This document shows, one piece after another, positions 28,479 to 37,473 of a DNA stretch of 64,000 nt. Where the stretch lies: contig NZ_JAOTBD010000008.1 of assembly GCF_026162625.1 (NCBI RefSeq), forward strand, positions 62,001 to 126,000. Reading direction: 5' to 3'. The DNA is from Paracoccus beibuensis. Lineage in GTDB: Bacteria > Pseudomonadota > Alphaproteobacteria > Rhodobacterales > Rhodobacteraceae. Both the position numbers and the translations under genes were made by a program. How positions within the stretch are numbered: position 1 is the first letter of the stretch; each line of letters begins with the position of its first letter. The notes below the pieces were generated by a model. The model saw only the letters and a list, made by a program, of their open reading frames with translations, ran no database searches and was not told where the DNA came from.

Positions 28479-29861
28479 ATGTTCCTGTCGGTATTCGATC
28501 TGTTCAAGCTGGGGGTGGGGCCGTCGTCGTCGCACACGATGGGGCCGATGGTGGCGGCCGCGCGGTTCCTGGACGCGCTGCGCCAGCAGCCGTTCCAGGC
28601 GCATGGCCTGCGCGCCAGCCTGCACGGCAGCCTGGCGTTCACCGGCAAGGGCCACGCGACCGACCGGGCCACGATCCTGGGCCTTGCGGGCTTCACGCCC
28701 GACAGCATGGACATGGACGCGGCCGAGGCCGCCCTGGCCGCCAACCGCGACACGCACCTGCTGACCCCGCCGCGCCTGGCGCCGCTCGTTTTCGACCCCG
28801 ACCGGGACCTGCGCTTCGACTATGACACCGCCCTGCCCGGTCATGCCAACGGCATGACGCTGTCGGCCATCGACGCGCAGGGCGACGTGATCTTCCACCA
28901 GATCTACTATTCGATCGGCGGCGGCTTCGTGATGACCGATGCTGAACTGGCCGCCCGCGGGGACGAGGATCGCAGCGATGCCTCCTCCTCGGTGCCGTTC
29001 CCGTTCAGGACGGCGGCCGAGATGCTGGAGATGGCCGACCGCTCGGGCAAGTCCATCGCCCGCATGAAAGAGGCGAACGAGCTGTGCTTCAGGTCGCAGC
29101 CCGATCTGCATGCCGGGCTGACCCGCATCTGGACGGCCATGCGCGACTGCATGGACCGGGGCCTGACGTCCGAGGGGACGCTGCCCGGCGGCCTGAACGT
29201 CCGCCGCCGCGCCAAGGCCATCCACGAAAAGCTGCTGGCCGAGCGCGGGATGAACATGACCGCGCCCCATGTGATCAACGACTGGATGTCGATCTATGCC
29301 ATGGCCGTGAACGAGGAGAACGCCGCCGGCGGCCAGGTCGTCACCGCCCCCACCAACGGCGCGGCCGGCACCGTGCCTGCGGTGATCCGGTACTGGCTGG
29401 ACCATGTGCCAGGCGCGTCGGGGCGGCAGTTGCCCGACTTCCTGCTGACGGCGGCGGCGGTCGGCGGGCTGATCAAGCACAATGCCAGCATCTCGGGGGC
29501 GGAATGCGGCTGCCAGGCCGAAGTCGGATCGGCCAGCGCCATGGCCGCCGCGGGCCTTGCCGCCGTTCTGGGCGGCACGCCCCGCCAGATCGAGAACGCC
29601 GCCGAGATCGCGCTGGAACATCACCTGGGCATGACCTGCGATCCGGTGCGCGGCCTCGTGCAGGTGCCTTGCATCGAGCGGAACGGGCTTGGCGCGATCA
29701 AGGCCGTCAGCGCCGCCAGCCTGGCGCTGCGCGGCGACGGCAGCCACATCGTGCCGCTGGACGCCGCCATCGAGACGATGCGCCAGACCGGCCGCGACAT
29801 GTCCGAGAAATACAAGGAGACGTCGCTCGGCGGCCTGGCCGTCAACGTCCCGAACTGCTAG
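28479..29861 (+). CDS. sdaA: L-serine ammonia-lyase (L-serine dehydratase), single-chain iron-sulfur type
   Basis: The 460-residue enzyme deaminates L-serine to pyruvate and ammonia using a [4Fe-4S] cluster. It starts [20 protein letters not shown], with SSSHTMGPM the typical N-terminal motif. The C-terminal alpha domain carries the cluster cysteines in [19 protein letters not shown] and [18 protein letters not shown]. The length fits single-chain SdaA rather than split alpha/beta forms. The start at 28479 has AAGGGGGA upstream. Its stop interlocks with that of the convergent kinase gene (CTAG, 29858-29861). Confidence 0.97.
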   Translation: MFLSVFDLFKLGVGPSSSHTMGPMVAAARFLDALRQQPFQAHGLRASLHGSLAFTGKGHATDRATILGLAGFTPDSMDMDAAEAALAANRDTHLLTPPRLAPLVFDPDRDLRFDYDTALPGHANGMTLSAIDAQGDVIFHQIYYSIGGGFVMTDAELAARGDEDRSDASSSVPFPFRTAAEMLEMADRSGKSIARMKEANELCFRSQPDLHAGLTRIWTAMRDCMDRGLTSEGTLPGGLNVRRRAKAIHEKLLAERGMNMTAPHVINDWMSIYAMAVNEENAAGGQVVTAPTNGAAGTVPAVIRYWLDHVPGASGRQLPDFLLTAAAVGGLIKHNASISGAECGCQAEVGSASAMAAAGLAAVLGGTPRQIENAAEIALEHHLGMTCDPVRGLVQVPCIERNGLGAIKAVSAASLALRGDGSHIVPLDAAIETMRQTGRDMSEKYKETSLGGLAVNVPNC

Positions 29862-30946
29862 GGCGTCAGGCTGCCGCGCAAGGTGTAGTGCAGGCCGCTG
29901 GGACGATAGTCGGCATGCCCTTCGCCGTCGAAATACGCGGGGACGATCAGGCTCACCAGCCGCGATCCAAAGCCTTCGCGCCGCGGCCGGGCGACCAGCG
30001 GCCCGCCCCGCTCAACCCAGTCCAGCGCCAGACTGTCGCCAGCGACCGACCATGTCAGGTCCACGGACCCTTTCGGCGTCGCCAGCGCGCCGTACTTGGC
30101 CGCATTCGTCGCAAGTTCGTACAGCGCCAGCGACAGGCCCACCGCCTGCTGCGAACTGAGCGGCACCGACGGCCCCGACAGCCGAATACGGTCTCCGCCG
30201 TCCAGATGCGCCCCGATGGAACGGGCCATCACCTCCTGAATGTCCGCGCTGTCGCCCAGGCCGGTGAACAGGCCCTGCGCCTTTGCCAGCGCCATGATCC
30301 GCGCGCCGACGCTGTCGCGCGCTTCCTGAATCGAGGACGCGTTGCGCAGGCTGGCCGACACCACGGTCGAGGTGACCGACAGGATGTTCTTGATCCGGTG
30401 CAGCAGTTCGTCCTGCATGACCTGCTGGTTGCGCCGCGACACCACGGCCTCGGTCACGTCGACAGTGATGTTCATCAGCCCGGCAACGCTGCCGTCATCG
30501 TCGAAGAGGGGGCTGTAGCTGAAGGTCCAGAACGTCTCCTCGTCGAAGCCGTTCCGCGTCATGATCAGTTTCATTTCCTCGAGATAGACGCTGCGGCCGG
30601 ACAGCGCCTGGTCCACGAAGGGGCGCACGTCGTCCCAGACATCCGCCCAGATCCGGCGGAACGGCTGGCCGAGGGCGCGCGCCTCTTTCCGGCCAAGCGC
30701 CGGCGCATAGGCGTCGTTGTAAAGCATGGTCAGGCCCGGCCCCCAGAACATGCAGGCCGCGTGCCCCTGCCCCAGTATGATCCGCACCGCCGTCAGCAGC
30801 GACATCGGCCACGCCTCGATCGGGCCGAGCGGGGTCGCGCCCCAGTCGAACGTGCGGATCGCCTTCGCCATCCGTCCGCTGTTCCAGTCGAAGGCCGCCA
30901 CGGCACGTGTCGGATCGACCTGAATGCCACGCTCTGCTGGGATCAT
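29858..30946 (-). CDS. PAS-containing HWE-type sensor histidine kinase
   Basis: The 362-residue soluble kinase has an N-terminal PAS domain ([18 protein letters not shown] through [11 protein letters not shown]) with [11 protein letters not shown] in the core. The phosphotransfer region is [16 protein letters not shown]. The N-box [18 protein letters not shown] and the WVERGGP motif place it in the HWE/HisKA_2 family, although the usual His before ELATNA is Tyr here. PAS domains of this kind can bind flavin, but the Cys-containing LOV signature is absent. The start at 30946 has GAGGAA about 12 bp upstream. No response regulator is adjacent, so it is an orphan here. Confidence 0.88.
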   Translation of the reverse strand: MIPAERGIQVDPTRAVAAFDWNSGRMAKAIRTFDWGATPLGPIEAWPMSLLTAVRIILGQGHAACMFWGPGLTMLYNDAYAPALGRKEARALGQPFRRIWADVWDDVRPFVDQALSGRSVYLEEMKLIMTRNGFDEETFWTFSYSPLFDDDGSVAGLMNITVDVTEAVVSRRNQQVMQDELLHRIKNILSVTSTVVSASLRNASSIQEARDSVGARIMALAKAQGLFTGLGDSADIQEVMARSIGAHLDGGDRIRLSGPSVPLSSQQAVGLSLALYELATNAAKYGALATPKGSVDLTWSVAGDSLALDWVERGGPLVARPRREGFGSRLVSLIVPAYFDGEGHADYRPSGLHYTLRGSLTP

Positions 30947-30987
30947 GTCTGAATGCCGTTCCTCATTGGCATTCCATATTCCAGCGT

Positions 30988-31012
30988 TTTCCGTTTGGTT
31001 CAACGACGGAAA
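30988..31012. promoter_or_regulatory. Inverted repeat upstream of the HWE kinase
   Basis: TTTCCGT (30988-30994) and ACGGAAA (31006-31012) flank 11 bases. The site lies 42 bp upstream of the kinase start, in the 218-bp divergent region shared with the COG3650 lipoprotein gene. It could be an operator for either gene. Confidence 0.4.
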
Positions 31013-31164
31013 TGCGGACCGGCGCGATCGGCATGCAAAAACAACAAATATCAAGCAGGCGGCGGGGCCCCGCCCGCACCCGGGCGCGGTGCTTGCCCCT
31101 GTGGACCGCGCTTGCTAACGCTTGGGGCGACAGTGATCACGACTGAACCGGAAGGCCATTCCCC

Positions 31165-31725
31165 ATGCTCCCGCGTCTCGCGCTTCTTGCCCTGATGACC
31201 ATTCCGCTGGCCGCCTGCGACGGCCAGGCCATGACCGACTTCCGCCGCACCGTCGGCCTCGAGGAGGCCGAGCCCGAACAGCCGGCCGGGCCGCGCCCGC
31301 CCGCCGTCTCGCCGCTGGAGCAGCCGATCGAGACCGGCGCCGCCGAACCGCGCCCGATCCCCACGGTCGAGCCGCTGACCTATCGCAGCACCGCCTTCGT
31401 CGCCGGCGGCAACGAGCCGTTCTGGAACGTCCAGATCAACGGCGACACCGCCACCTACCGCACCCCCGAGGACAGCGACGGCCGCCGCATTCAGGTCAAC
31501 CGGGTGCCTTTCGACGACGGCGTCGAATATATCGGCGTGCTGAACGGCCGGCCCTTCGCGCTGAACCTTCGGGCCGAGCGCTGCCGGGACAGCATGTCGG
31601 GCAAGCGCATGCCGCTGACCGCGCGCCTGACCGTGACCGGCGACCAGTTCACCGGCTGCGGCGCGCCCGCCCAGCCCGCTGCGGCAACCACCGCGGCGCC
31701 GGCCGGACCGGCACCTGCCGGATGA
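31165..31725 (+). CDS. COG3650-type membrane lipoprotein
   Basis: The 186-residue product has a lipoprotein signal MLPRLALLALMTIPLAAC with the lipobox Cys at 18, then a Pro-rich linker. Its domain TAFVAGGNEPFWNVQINGDT and GRPFALNLRAERCRDSMSGKRMP matches the COG3650 family of predicted membrane proteins (GNEPFW motif, CxDxMSG segment). A Pro/Ala-rich tail follows. Function is unknown; relatives are exported stress proteins. The ATG at 31165 fits the signal peptide. Confidence 0.82.
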   Translation: MLPRLALLALMTIPLAACDGQAMTDFRRTVGLEEAEPEQPAGPRPPAVSPLEQPIETGAAEPRPIPTVEPLTYRSTAFVAGGNEPFWNVQINGDTATYRTPEDSDGRRIQVNRVPFDDGVEYIGVLNGRPFALNLRAERCRDSMSGKRMPLTARLTVTGDQFTGCGAPAQPAAATTAAPAGPAPAG

Positions 31726-31851
31726 TGGCAGCGCCCGTTCACGCATTCGTGTATCGAAGCAGGGCGGCAAGCCTGTCACTCGAAGCATGACCGCACCGAT
31801 CCCGGGCTGACGCGACACGCGCCCGCCCCGCCGCCGAAAGGAAGCCTGCCG

Positions 31852-34038
31852 ATGCGCCGCCCGCGTCTGATCCGCCAGCTGATGGCGACCACCCTGCCCG
31901 TGGCCATGCTGGTCGGTTCCGGCACCGGCGTCGCCGTCGCCGACCCGATGCTGGCCCGCAACATGTCGGCCTATGGCATGCCCGGCGGCATCGACACGCC
32001 CACGGCCGAGATGCTGCCGGACGGCAGCCTTGGTGCAACGCTGTCCTGGTCGGACTATGCCCGGCGCGGCAACGTGTTCTTCCAGGCGCTGCCGCGGCTG
32101 ACGACGGTCCTGCGCTATGCCCGCGTAGACGGGATCAACGATTACCGGGACGAGGGGTTCATCTCGGACCGGTCGCTGGACCTGCGTTTCCAGGTGGTCG
32201 ATGAACAGGGCTGGCGGCCGGCGGTGGCCGTGGGCCTGCAGGACTTTTTGGGCACCGGCGTCTATTCGGGCGAATACATCGTCGCCACCCGCAACGTCAC
32301 TCCCACCGTCCGGGCCTCGGTCGGTCTTGGCTGGGGCGTTCTGGCTGGCAAGCCGCGCGTCATCGATGTCCAGGACCAGGGCGGCACCCCGAACGTGGAC
32401 CAGTGGTTCAGCGGCGGCGCCAAGCCCTTCGCCTCGGTCAGCTGGCAAGTGAACGACAAGCTGAACCTGACGGCCGAATACTCCCACGACCGCTATTACG
32501 CCCGCTACAGCGACGGCAACGAATACCAGCAGGGCGACGAGCCCGGGTCGAAGTTCAACTTCGGCGCCAGCTATCGCTTCGGCCGCAATTACGAGGCCGG
32601 AATTTATACGATCGGGGGAGAGACGATCGGCGCGCAGTTCACCATCGCGCTGAACCCCCGCGATGCGGCCTTCCCGTCGGGCCTCGAACCCGCGCCCGCC
32701 CCGGTCCGCCCGCGCCCAGCCCCCGCCCAGGATCCCGAGGGCTGGTCGGGCAGTTGGGCGCAGGACCCCACCGCCCAGCCCGCCATCCAGACCGCCCTGG
32801 CCGACGCCATGGCCGAGGAGGGCGTGCGCCTGGAGGCGATGGCGCTGTCGCCCACGCAGGCCGAGGTGCGCCTGCGCAACCAGCGCTACATCTCTCAGGC
32901 CGAGGCCGTGGGCCGGACCGCGCGCCTGATGACCCGCGCGCTGCCCCCGTCGGTCGAAACCTTCGTGATCACCTCGACCACGGACGGGGTGCCGACTTCC
33001 TCGGTCACCGTGCGTCGCAGCGACGTTGAGCGGCTGGAGAACACCGAGGCCGGGCAGATCGCCGCCGCCTCGACCCTGACGGACGCGCCTGCGCACGTGC
33101 CGGGCCTGGTCCGGACCGACGACCTCTATCCACGCTTCCGCTGGTCCATCAAGCCGTACCTAGAGCTGGGGATCTTCAGCGCCGAGGACGGGCTGACCCA
33201 CGAGGTCGGCGCCGAGGCGCGTGCCAGCTACGAGATCATGCCCGGCCTGATCGCCACCGGCGCCCTGCGCCAGCGCGCCTTCGGTGATATCGGCCAGCGC
33301 GGCCCCGGCATCCCCGGAGAGCGTGGCGAGTACTACACGCCCGAAGAATATGAATCGAGCCCGGATCTGGAAACCACGCCCGAAGGCGTGCCGCGGGTGC
33401 GGTCCGACACGCGGATGTATACCGGTAATTCCAGCCCGGTCATTCCGGAACTGACGCTGGCCTGGTACGCAAAGCCCGCGCCCGCCGTCTATACCCGCGT
33501 CACCGTCGGCCTGCTGGAGCGCGCCTATGGCGGCGTCTCGACCGAGGCTTTGTGGAAGCCCGCCAATTCGCAACTGGCCTTTGGCGCCGAGATCAACCGC
33601 GTCAGGAAGCGGGACTTCGACCAGCTGTTCGATTTCCGCGACTATGAGGTCACGACCGGCCACGTCTCGGCCTATTACGAGTTCACGCAGGGCTTCACGG
33701 CGCAGCTGGATGTCGGCCGTTACCTGGCGGGCGACAAGGGCGCGACCGTCACCCTGACGCGCGAATTCGCGAATGGCTGGCAGGTCGGCGCCTATGCGAC
33801 GAAGACCGACCTCTCGTCCGAAGAATTCGGCGAAGGCAGCTTCGACAAGGGCGTGACCCTGTCGATCCCGCTGGGATGGGCCGCCGGCCAAGCGTCGCGC
33901 GACCGCGTGTCGACCAACCTTCGCTCGCTCTCGCGGGATGGCGGATCGCGGCTCGAGGTGAATGGGCGGCTCTATGATCGCGTGCGCGAAAGCCACACCG
34001 TCGATCTTTACGAAGGCTGGGGGAGGTTCTGGAGATGA
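31852..34038 (+). CDS. YjbH family outer-membrane exopolysaccharide protein
   Basis: The 728-residue exported protein has a signal peptide (LPVAMLVGSGTGVAVADP) and the YjbH signature near the mature N-terminus, NMSAYGMPGGIDTPTAEMLPDG. Alternating beta strands with aromatic ends run through most of the chain, consistent with an outer-membrane barrel (LTAEYSHDRYYARYSDGNEY, ending VDLYEGWGRFWR). YjbH and GfcD proteins accompany exopolysaccharide export. It overlaps the following yjbF-like gene by 4 bp (ATGA). Confidence 0.88.
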   Translation: MRRPRLIRQLMATTLPVAMLVGSGTGVAVADPMLARNMSAYGMPGGIDTPTAEMLPDGSLGATLSWSDYARRGNVFFQALPRLTTVLRYARVDGINDYRDEGFISDRSLDLRFQVVDEQGWRPAVAVGLQDFLGTGVYSGEYIVATRNVTPTVRASVGLGWGVLAGKPRVIDVQDQGGTPNVDQWFSGGAKPFASVSWQVNDKLNLTAEYSHDRYYARYSDGNEYQQGDEPGSKFNFGASYRFGRNYEAGIYTIGGETIGAQFTIALNPRDAAFPSGLEPAPAPVRPRPAPAQDPEGWSGSWAQDPTAQPAIQTALADAMAEEGVRLEAMALSPTQAEVRLRNQRYISQAEAVGRTARLMTRALPPSVETFVITSTTDGVPTSSVTVRRSDVERLENTEAGQIAAASTLTDAPAHVPGLVRTDDLYPRFRWSIKPYLELGIFSAEDGLTHEVGAEARASYEIMPGLIATGALRQRAFGDIGQRGPGIPGERGEYYTPEEYESSPDLETTPEGVPRVRSDTRMYTGNSSPVIPELTLAWYAKPAPAVYTRVTVGLLERAYGGVSTEALWKPANSQLAFGAEINRVRKRDFDQLFDFRDYEVTTGHVSAYYEFTQGFTAQLDVGRYLAGDKGATVTLTREFANGWQVGAYATKTDLSSEEFGEGSFDKGVTLSIPLGWAAGQASRDRVSTNLRSLSRDGGSRLEVNGRLYDRVRESHTVDLYEGWGRFWR

Positions 34039-34697
34039 GCGGGACGAAACGGATGCGTGCTGTCGCGCTGTCGCTGGTCATCGCGGGCCTTGCCGCCTGC
34101 GGCAACACCGGGCCGGACGAAGGCGGTTCAGGCCCGATCTCGGTCCTGGCACGCACCGCCACGGACACGATCATGTCCTCGCGGGCCGCGCAGCCGGCGG
34201 CCCCCGCCCGCACGCCGCAAGAGGCCGCGGCCGAGGCGCTGCGCGTCAACCCCGGCCCGCTGATTCAGGTCGGCTTTGAAGGTTTGGGCCGGACACAGGT
34301 GCTTGCGCTGGCCGGCCAGAACGGCGCCATGCGGACCTACATGACCCCGTCCGAAGAGGCGGTGATCCTGCGCAACGGCATGCTGGTCGGCACGCGCGGT
34401 CTGGGACGCGATCTGTCGGTCGCCGAACCGGGCACCGAGGGTCTGATCCGCGCCGGCCAGTCCGGCCGTGGCACCCGCGTGATGCGCTATCTCTCGGGCG
34501 ACGGCCTGGAACGCCCGTTGCAGTTCGACTGCACGACCGCACCGGGCCCCACTCCTGGCGTCCTTGTCGAAAGCTGCGAGGGGCATGGCGTGGCATTCCA
34601 GAACAATTACCTGGTCCAGAGCGGCCAGATCCCCGTGTCACGCCAATGGGTCGGCCCCGGCCTCGGATACATCACGATCCAGACCCTGCGGCCCTGA
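34035..34697 (+). CDS. YjbF family lipoprotein
   Basis: The 220-residue product has a lipoprotein signal with lipobox Cys in VIAGLAAC (residue 22). The body, with VLRNGMLVGTRGLGRDL-type strands and VMRYLSGDGLERPLQFDCTT, matches the YjbF/GfcB family that partners YjbH in exopolysaccharide secretion. In E. coli the operon has four genes (yjbEFGH); here only the F and H equivalents are seen, in reverse order. Coupled to yjbH by ATGA overlap. Confidence 0.85.
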   Translation: MSGTKRMRAVALSLVIAGLAACGNTGPDEGGSGPISVLARTATDTIMSSRAAQPAAPARTPQEAAAEALRVNPGPLIQVGFEGLGRTQVLALAGQNGAMRTYMTPSEEAVILRNGMLVGTRGLGRDLSVAEPGTEGLIRAGQSGRGTRVMRYLSGDGLERPLQFDCTTAPGPTPGVLVESCEGHGVAFQNNYLVQSGQIPVSRQWVGPGLGYITIQTLRP

Positions 34698-34716
34698 CCG
34701 CTGTAAGCCGCCCCCG

Positions 34717-34738
34717 CGCGCGGCTGCCTCGCCGCGCG
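34717..34738 (+). terminator. Strong GC hairpin after yjbF
   Basis: CGCGCGGC (34717-34724) and GCCGCGCG (34731-34738) form an 8-bp stem 20 bp after the yjbF-like stop. There is no T-run. It is a plausible transcript end for the yjbH-yjbF pair. Confidence 0.45.
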
Positions 34739-35392
34739 TGAGGGCGCCGACCATCCGCCGGTAGTCTCTCAGTCGGACGACTGCTTCCGCAGGAAATGCT
34801 CGCCAGCCCCTGCAGGACACGCCTGCCCTTGCTGCGGCCGGGGGGAGCGGGAAGCGCAATTTCGCCCTTCCAACGTCAGAAATCGCGATTTCAGCGCATC
34901 AAGAGCCAAGAGCGGCGGCTGGCCGAACGCCTTGGGACGCTCACGCCACCAGATTGGCTGTCCGCCGGCGACCGGGTTTATCGAAGGGGCCCGACTGCCT
35001 TGCCAACGGCTTCCCCCGGTCGGGCCATGCAGGTGGAATAACGGCCGTTGGAGGTGGTCCAGCCGAGAACCGACGGTCCTGACTGGCAGGAAACCGGTGC
35101 GAGAGACTGCAAAGCCCTGCCGCATGCGTCCACAAGATCCATGACCCGCATGGACTTTGGTGCCGAAGCACAGCAGCGTTCGCGTGACGCGGAACCGCTT
35201 GGCGCGCTACAACCCGAAGACTTTGACAAAGATCCGACTAGCTGACGCCTCCACCACAGCCGAATCGAGATGTGGCGGATGGCTCGGGTGCTGACGACGA
35301 AGCGAAAGGGCCAATGCACGGTCCGGGTCCTCGGATCGACGAATGGGAAATCGCGTCGACCTGGAATCGCGTGTCCGCAGCACGCAAAATAA
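34739..35392. other. Long intergenic stretch without recognisable gene
   Basis: This 650-bp stretch contains several open frames of 60-140 codons on both strands, but none has a good ribosome site, family-like motifs or the codon pattern of its neighbours. Local base use is less biased (more A and T) than in flanking genes. It could be a decayed gene or mobile-element remnant, but I could not match it to a transposase. It ends at the terminator of the small membrane-protein gene. Confidence 0.6.
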
Positions 35393-35420
35393 GGGGGCTG
35401 GCACAAGGCCAGCCCCCTTT
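35393..35420 (-). terminator. Intrinsic terminator of the small membrane-protein gene
   Basis: GGGGGCTGG (35393-35401) and CCAGCCCCC (35409-35417) form a perfect 9-bp stem with a 7-base loop. On the minus strand it is followed by TTATTTTG, a good T-rich tail, and on the plus strand by TTT. It lies about 35 bp after the small gene stop and may act in both directions. Confidence 0.85.
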
Positions 35421-35454
35421 GTGAAACCGGACCGGAGTACGATCCGAATTCAGA

Positions 35455-35658
35455 TCAGCTGTCGTCGTCGTCCGAAGCAACTGCGGCGATGACGCCCAGC
35501 AGCAGCAGGGCCGGGACGACCAGACCGGCGTTGGTCGACGCGGGCTGTTCTTCAACAACAACCGGCTCGACTTCGACGACGGGGGCAACGTAGCCACCGG
35601 CCAGAGCCGAGGTAGCGGTCAGGCCGAGGGCGGCCGCGAAAGTAGCGAATTTGGTCAT
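35455..35658 (-). CDS. Small membrane protein with signal peptide and acidic tail, unknown function
   Basis: The 67-residue product has an N-terminal signal peptide (MTKFATFAAALGLTATSALA), a short Val/Glu/Pro linker (VVEVEPVVVEEQPAS), one hydrophobic helix (GLVVPALLLLGVIAAVAS, residues 45-62) and the acidic end DDDDS. The start at 35658 has GGAG seven bases upstream; an ATG at 35664 is too close to it. A strong intrinsic terminator follows, and a 198-bp leader precedes, so it is probably a single-gene, well-expressed transcript. I do not recognise a named family. Similar tiny proteins ending in acidic residues occur in Rhodobacterales, from memory. Confidence 0.75.
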   Translation of the reverse strand: MTKFATFAAALGLTATSALAGGYVAPVVEVEPVVVEEQPASTNAGLVVPALLLLGVIAAVASDDDDS

Positions 35659-35856
35659 GATCATGCTCCGTTTCGTTTGACGGCTGCCGTATCCGGCAAC
35701 ATCGCTGCGACAGTTACACAAAGCCGAAGGGTTGAAAAGCTGCATTGAATTTTCCCCCCCTTGGGCCCGTAGCCACTGTTGCATATTGGCCAACACCCAT
35801 TTCGGCGGTTCGTTCCGCATCCGTCGAACGGCACGGAAAACTGTGGCAATTTCGCA

Positions 35857-36648
35857 CTAGGCGCGCCGAACTCCCTGAGAGAGGAGGAAAAAAACCGCCG
35901 CCGCTGTCACGATGGAAGGCCCCGCCGGCGTGTCCAGCCGCAGGCTGGACCACAAGCCCGCAAGAACCGATGCAGCGGCGACCAGCGCCGCACCGGCGGC
36001 CATCCGCTCGGGCGTGCGGGTCCACCCGCGGGCCGCCGCCGCCGGCACGATCAGCATGGCGGAAATCAGCAGCGAACCGACCACTCGAATCGCCAGCGCC
36101 ACCACCACGGCCAGGCACAGCGACAGCACCAGACGCTCCAGCCGCGGGTCGATGCCGGCGGCCATGGCCAACTCCTCGTTCAAGCTGCTGGTCACCAGCC
36201 GCTGCCAGCGCAGGATCAGCAGCCCCAGGACCAGCGCCGCACCGGTCCAGATCAGCGCCAGGTCCAGGCGGCCCACCGCCAGGATATCGCCGAAGAGATA
36301 CGCGGACAGGTCCGACCGCGCCGACGGCACGAAGCTGATCGCCACCAGGCCGAAGGCCAGCGCCGAGTGCGACAGCACCCCCAGCATCGTGTCCATGGCC
36401 TGCCCCCGCGCCACCAGGGCCGACACCAGGCTGGCCATCGCCACGGCGACCGCCAGCGTTCCCGCATAGATCGAGACGTCGAAAGCCAGCGCCAGCGCCA
36501 CGCCGAGGATTGCGGCATGGGCGGTGGAGTCGCCGAAATAGGCCATGCGCCGCCAGACGACGAAGCTGCCCAGCGGGCCCGCCACCAGGGCCAGCCCCAG
36601 TCCCGCCAGAACGGCGCGCATGAAGAAGTCGTCAAGCATCAGGGTCAT
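35857..36648 (-). CDS. znuB: Zinc ABC transporter permease ZnuB
   Basis: The 263-residue inner-membrane permease of the ABC-3 family moves Zn2+ delivered by ZnuA. It starts MTLMLDDFFMRAVLAGLGLA and has FVVWRRMAYFGDSTAHAAILG, the family motif with the coupling helix, then about eight hydrophobic helices. It begins 21 bp after znuC. An ATG at 36639 is an alternative start. Confidence 0.95.
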   Translation of the reverse strand: MTLMLDDFFMRAVLAGLGLALVAGPLGSFVVWRRMAYFGDSTAHAAILGVALALAFDVSIYAGTLAVAVAMASLVSALVARGQAMDTMLGVLSHSALAFGLVAISFVPSARSDLSAYLFGDILAVGRLDLALIWTGAALVLGLLILRWQRLVTSSLNEELAMAAGIDPRLERLVLSLCLAVVVALAIRVVGSLLISAMLIVPAAAARGWTRTPERMAAGAALVAAASVLAGLWSSLRLDTPAGPSIVTAAAVFFLLSQGVRRA

Positions 36649-36669
36649 CCGCGGTGCTGCACGCCGCGC

Positions 36670-37473
36670 CTAGTGGCTGGCGGCGGTGGGTTCGGAGGTG
36701 TGGCCATGGCTGCAGCCGGGGCCGTGAATGTGTCCACCCTCGGGCACGAGGTCGTGGTCGTGGTCGTGGCAGTGCCGGTAGAGCGCAAGCGTTCCCTCGG
36801 CCTCGGCACCGAAGAGCGCCAGGTATTCCGGCGCGGTGCTGACGTGCTGAGGCGTGCCTTCGCAGCAGACATGGCCGTTCAGGCAGACCACCCGGTCCGA
36901 GGATCGCATCACCACCAGAAGGTCGTGGCTGACCATCAGGATGCCCGCACCAGTCTGACGGCGCACCTCCTCGATCAGCTGGTAGAAGGCGACGATGCCC
37001 GGCTGGTCCAGGCCCTGCGTCGGCTCGTCCAGGACCAGCAGATGCGGATCGCTCAGCAGCGCGCGGGCCAGCAGAACGCGCTGGAACTGGCCGCCCGACA
37101 GCTGCGTCAGCTGCCGCGCCCCAAGTCCGGGAACGCCCGTGCGGTCCAGCGCTTCTTGCGCCTGCGCATCGGTGACGCGCCGGGGCAGCGACAGGAAGCG
37201 GCGGACGGTCATCGGAATGGCGGTGTCCAGCTGCACCCGCTGCGGCACATAGCCGATTCGCAGCCCGGTTCGGCGGGTCACCGACCCTTCCGCCAGCGGC
37301 ATGTGCCCCAGAAGCGCCCGGATGAGAGAGGACTTGCCCGACCCGTTCGGCCCGACCACGGTCACGATCTCTCCGGGGCAGATGCGGAAATCGACCCGCG
37401 CCAGCACCGGCTCGGACGTGCCCGGTCGGTTGATGGTCAGGGTGCGCGATTCGATCAGGGCGTCGCCGGGCAT
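36670..37473 (-). CDS. znuC: Zinc ABC transporter ATP-binding protein ZnuC with His-rich tail
   Basis: The 267-residue ATPase powers zinc import. It has Walker A GPNGSGKSS, the signature LSGGQFQR, Walker B LLVLDEPTQGLD and the switch VSHDL. After about residue 230 it carries a His/Cys-rich tail (RHCHDHDHDLVPEGGHIHG, then CSHGH), which probably binds zinc on the cytoplasmic side and could sense or buffer it. The ATG at 37473 shares one base with the zur stop (TGATG), so zur-znuC-znuB is one operon. Confidence 0.96.
   Translation of the reverse strand: MPGDALIESRTLTINRPGTSEPVLARVDFRICPGEIVTVVGPNGSGKSSLIRALLGHMPLAEGSVTRRTGLRIGYVPQRVQLDTAIPMTVRRFLSLPRRVTDAQAQEALDRTGVPGLGARQLTQLSGGQFQRVLLARALLSDPHLLVLDEPTQGLDQPGIVAFYQLIEEVRRQTGAGILMVSHDLLVVMRSSDRVVCLNGHVCCEGTPQHVSTAPEYLALFGAEAEGTLALYRHCHDHDHDLVPEGGHIHGPGCSHGHTSEPTAASH

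Noticed and set aside
34739..35392. Possible transposase remnant
   Set aside because: I compared short frames with IS5- and IS1182-like motifs from memory and found no convincing match. It is reported only as a gap.
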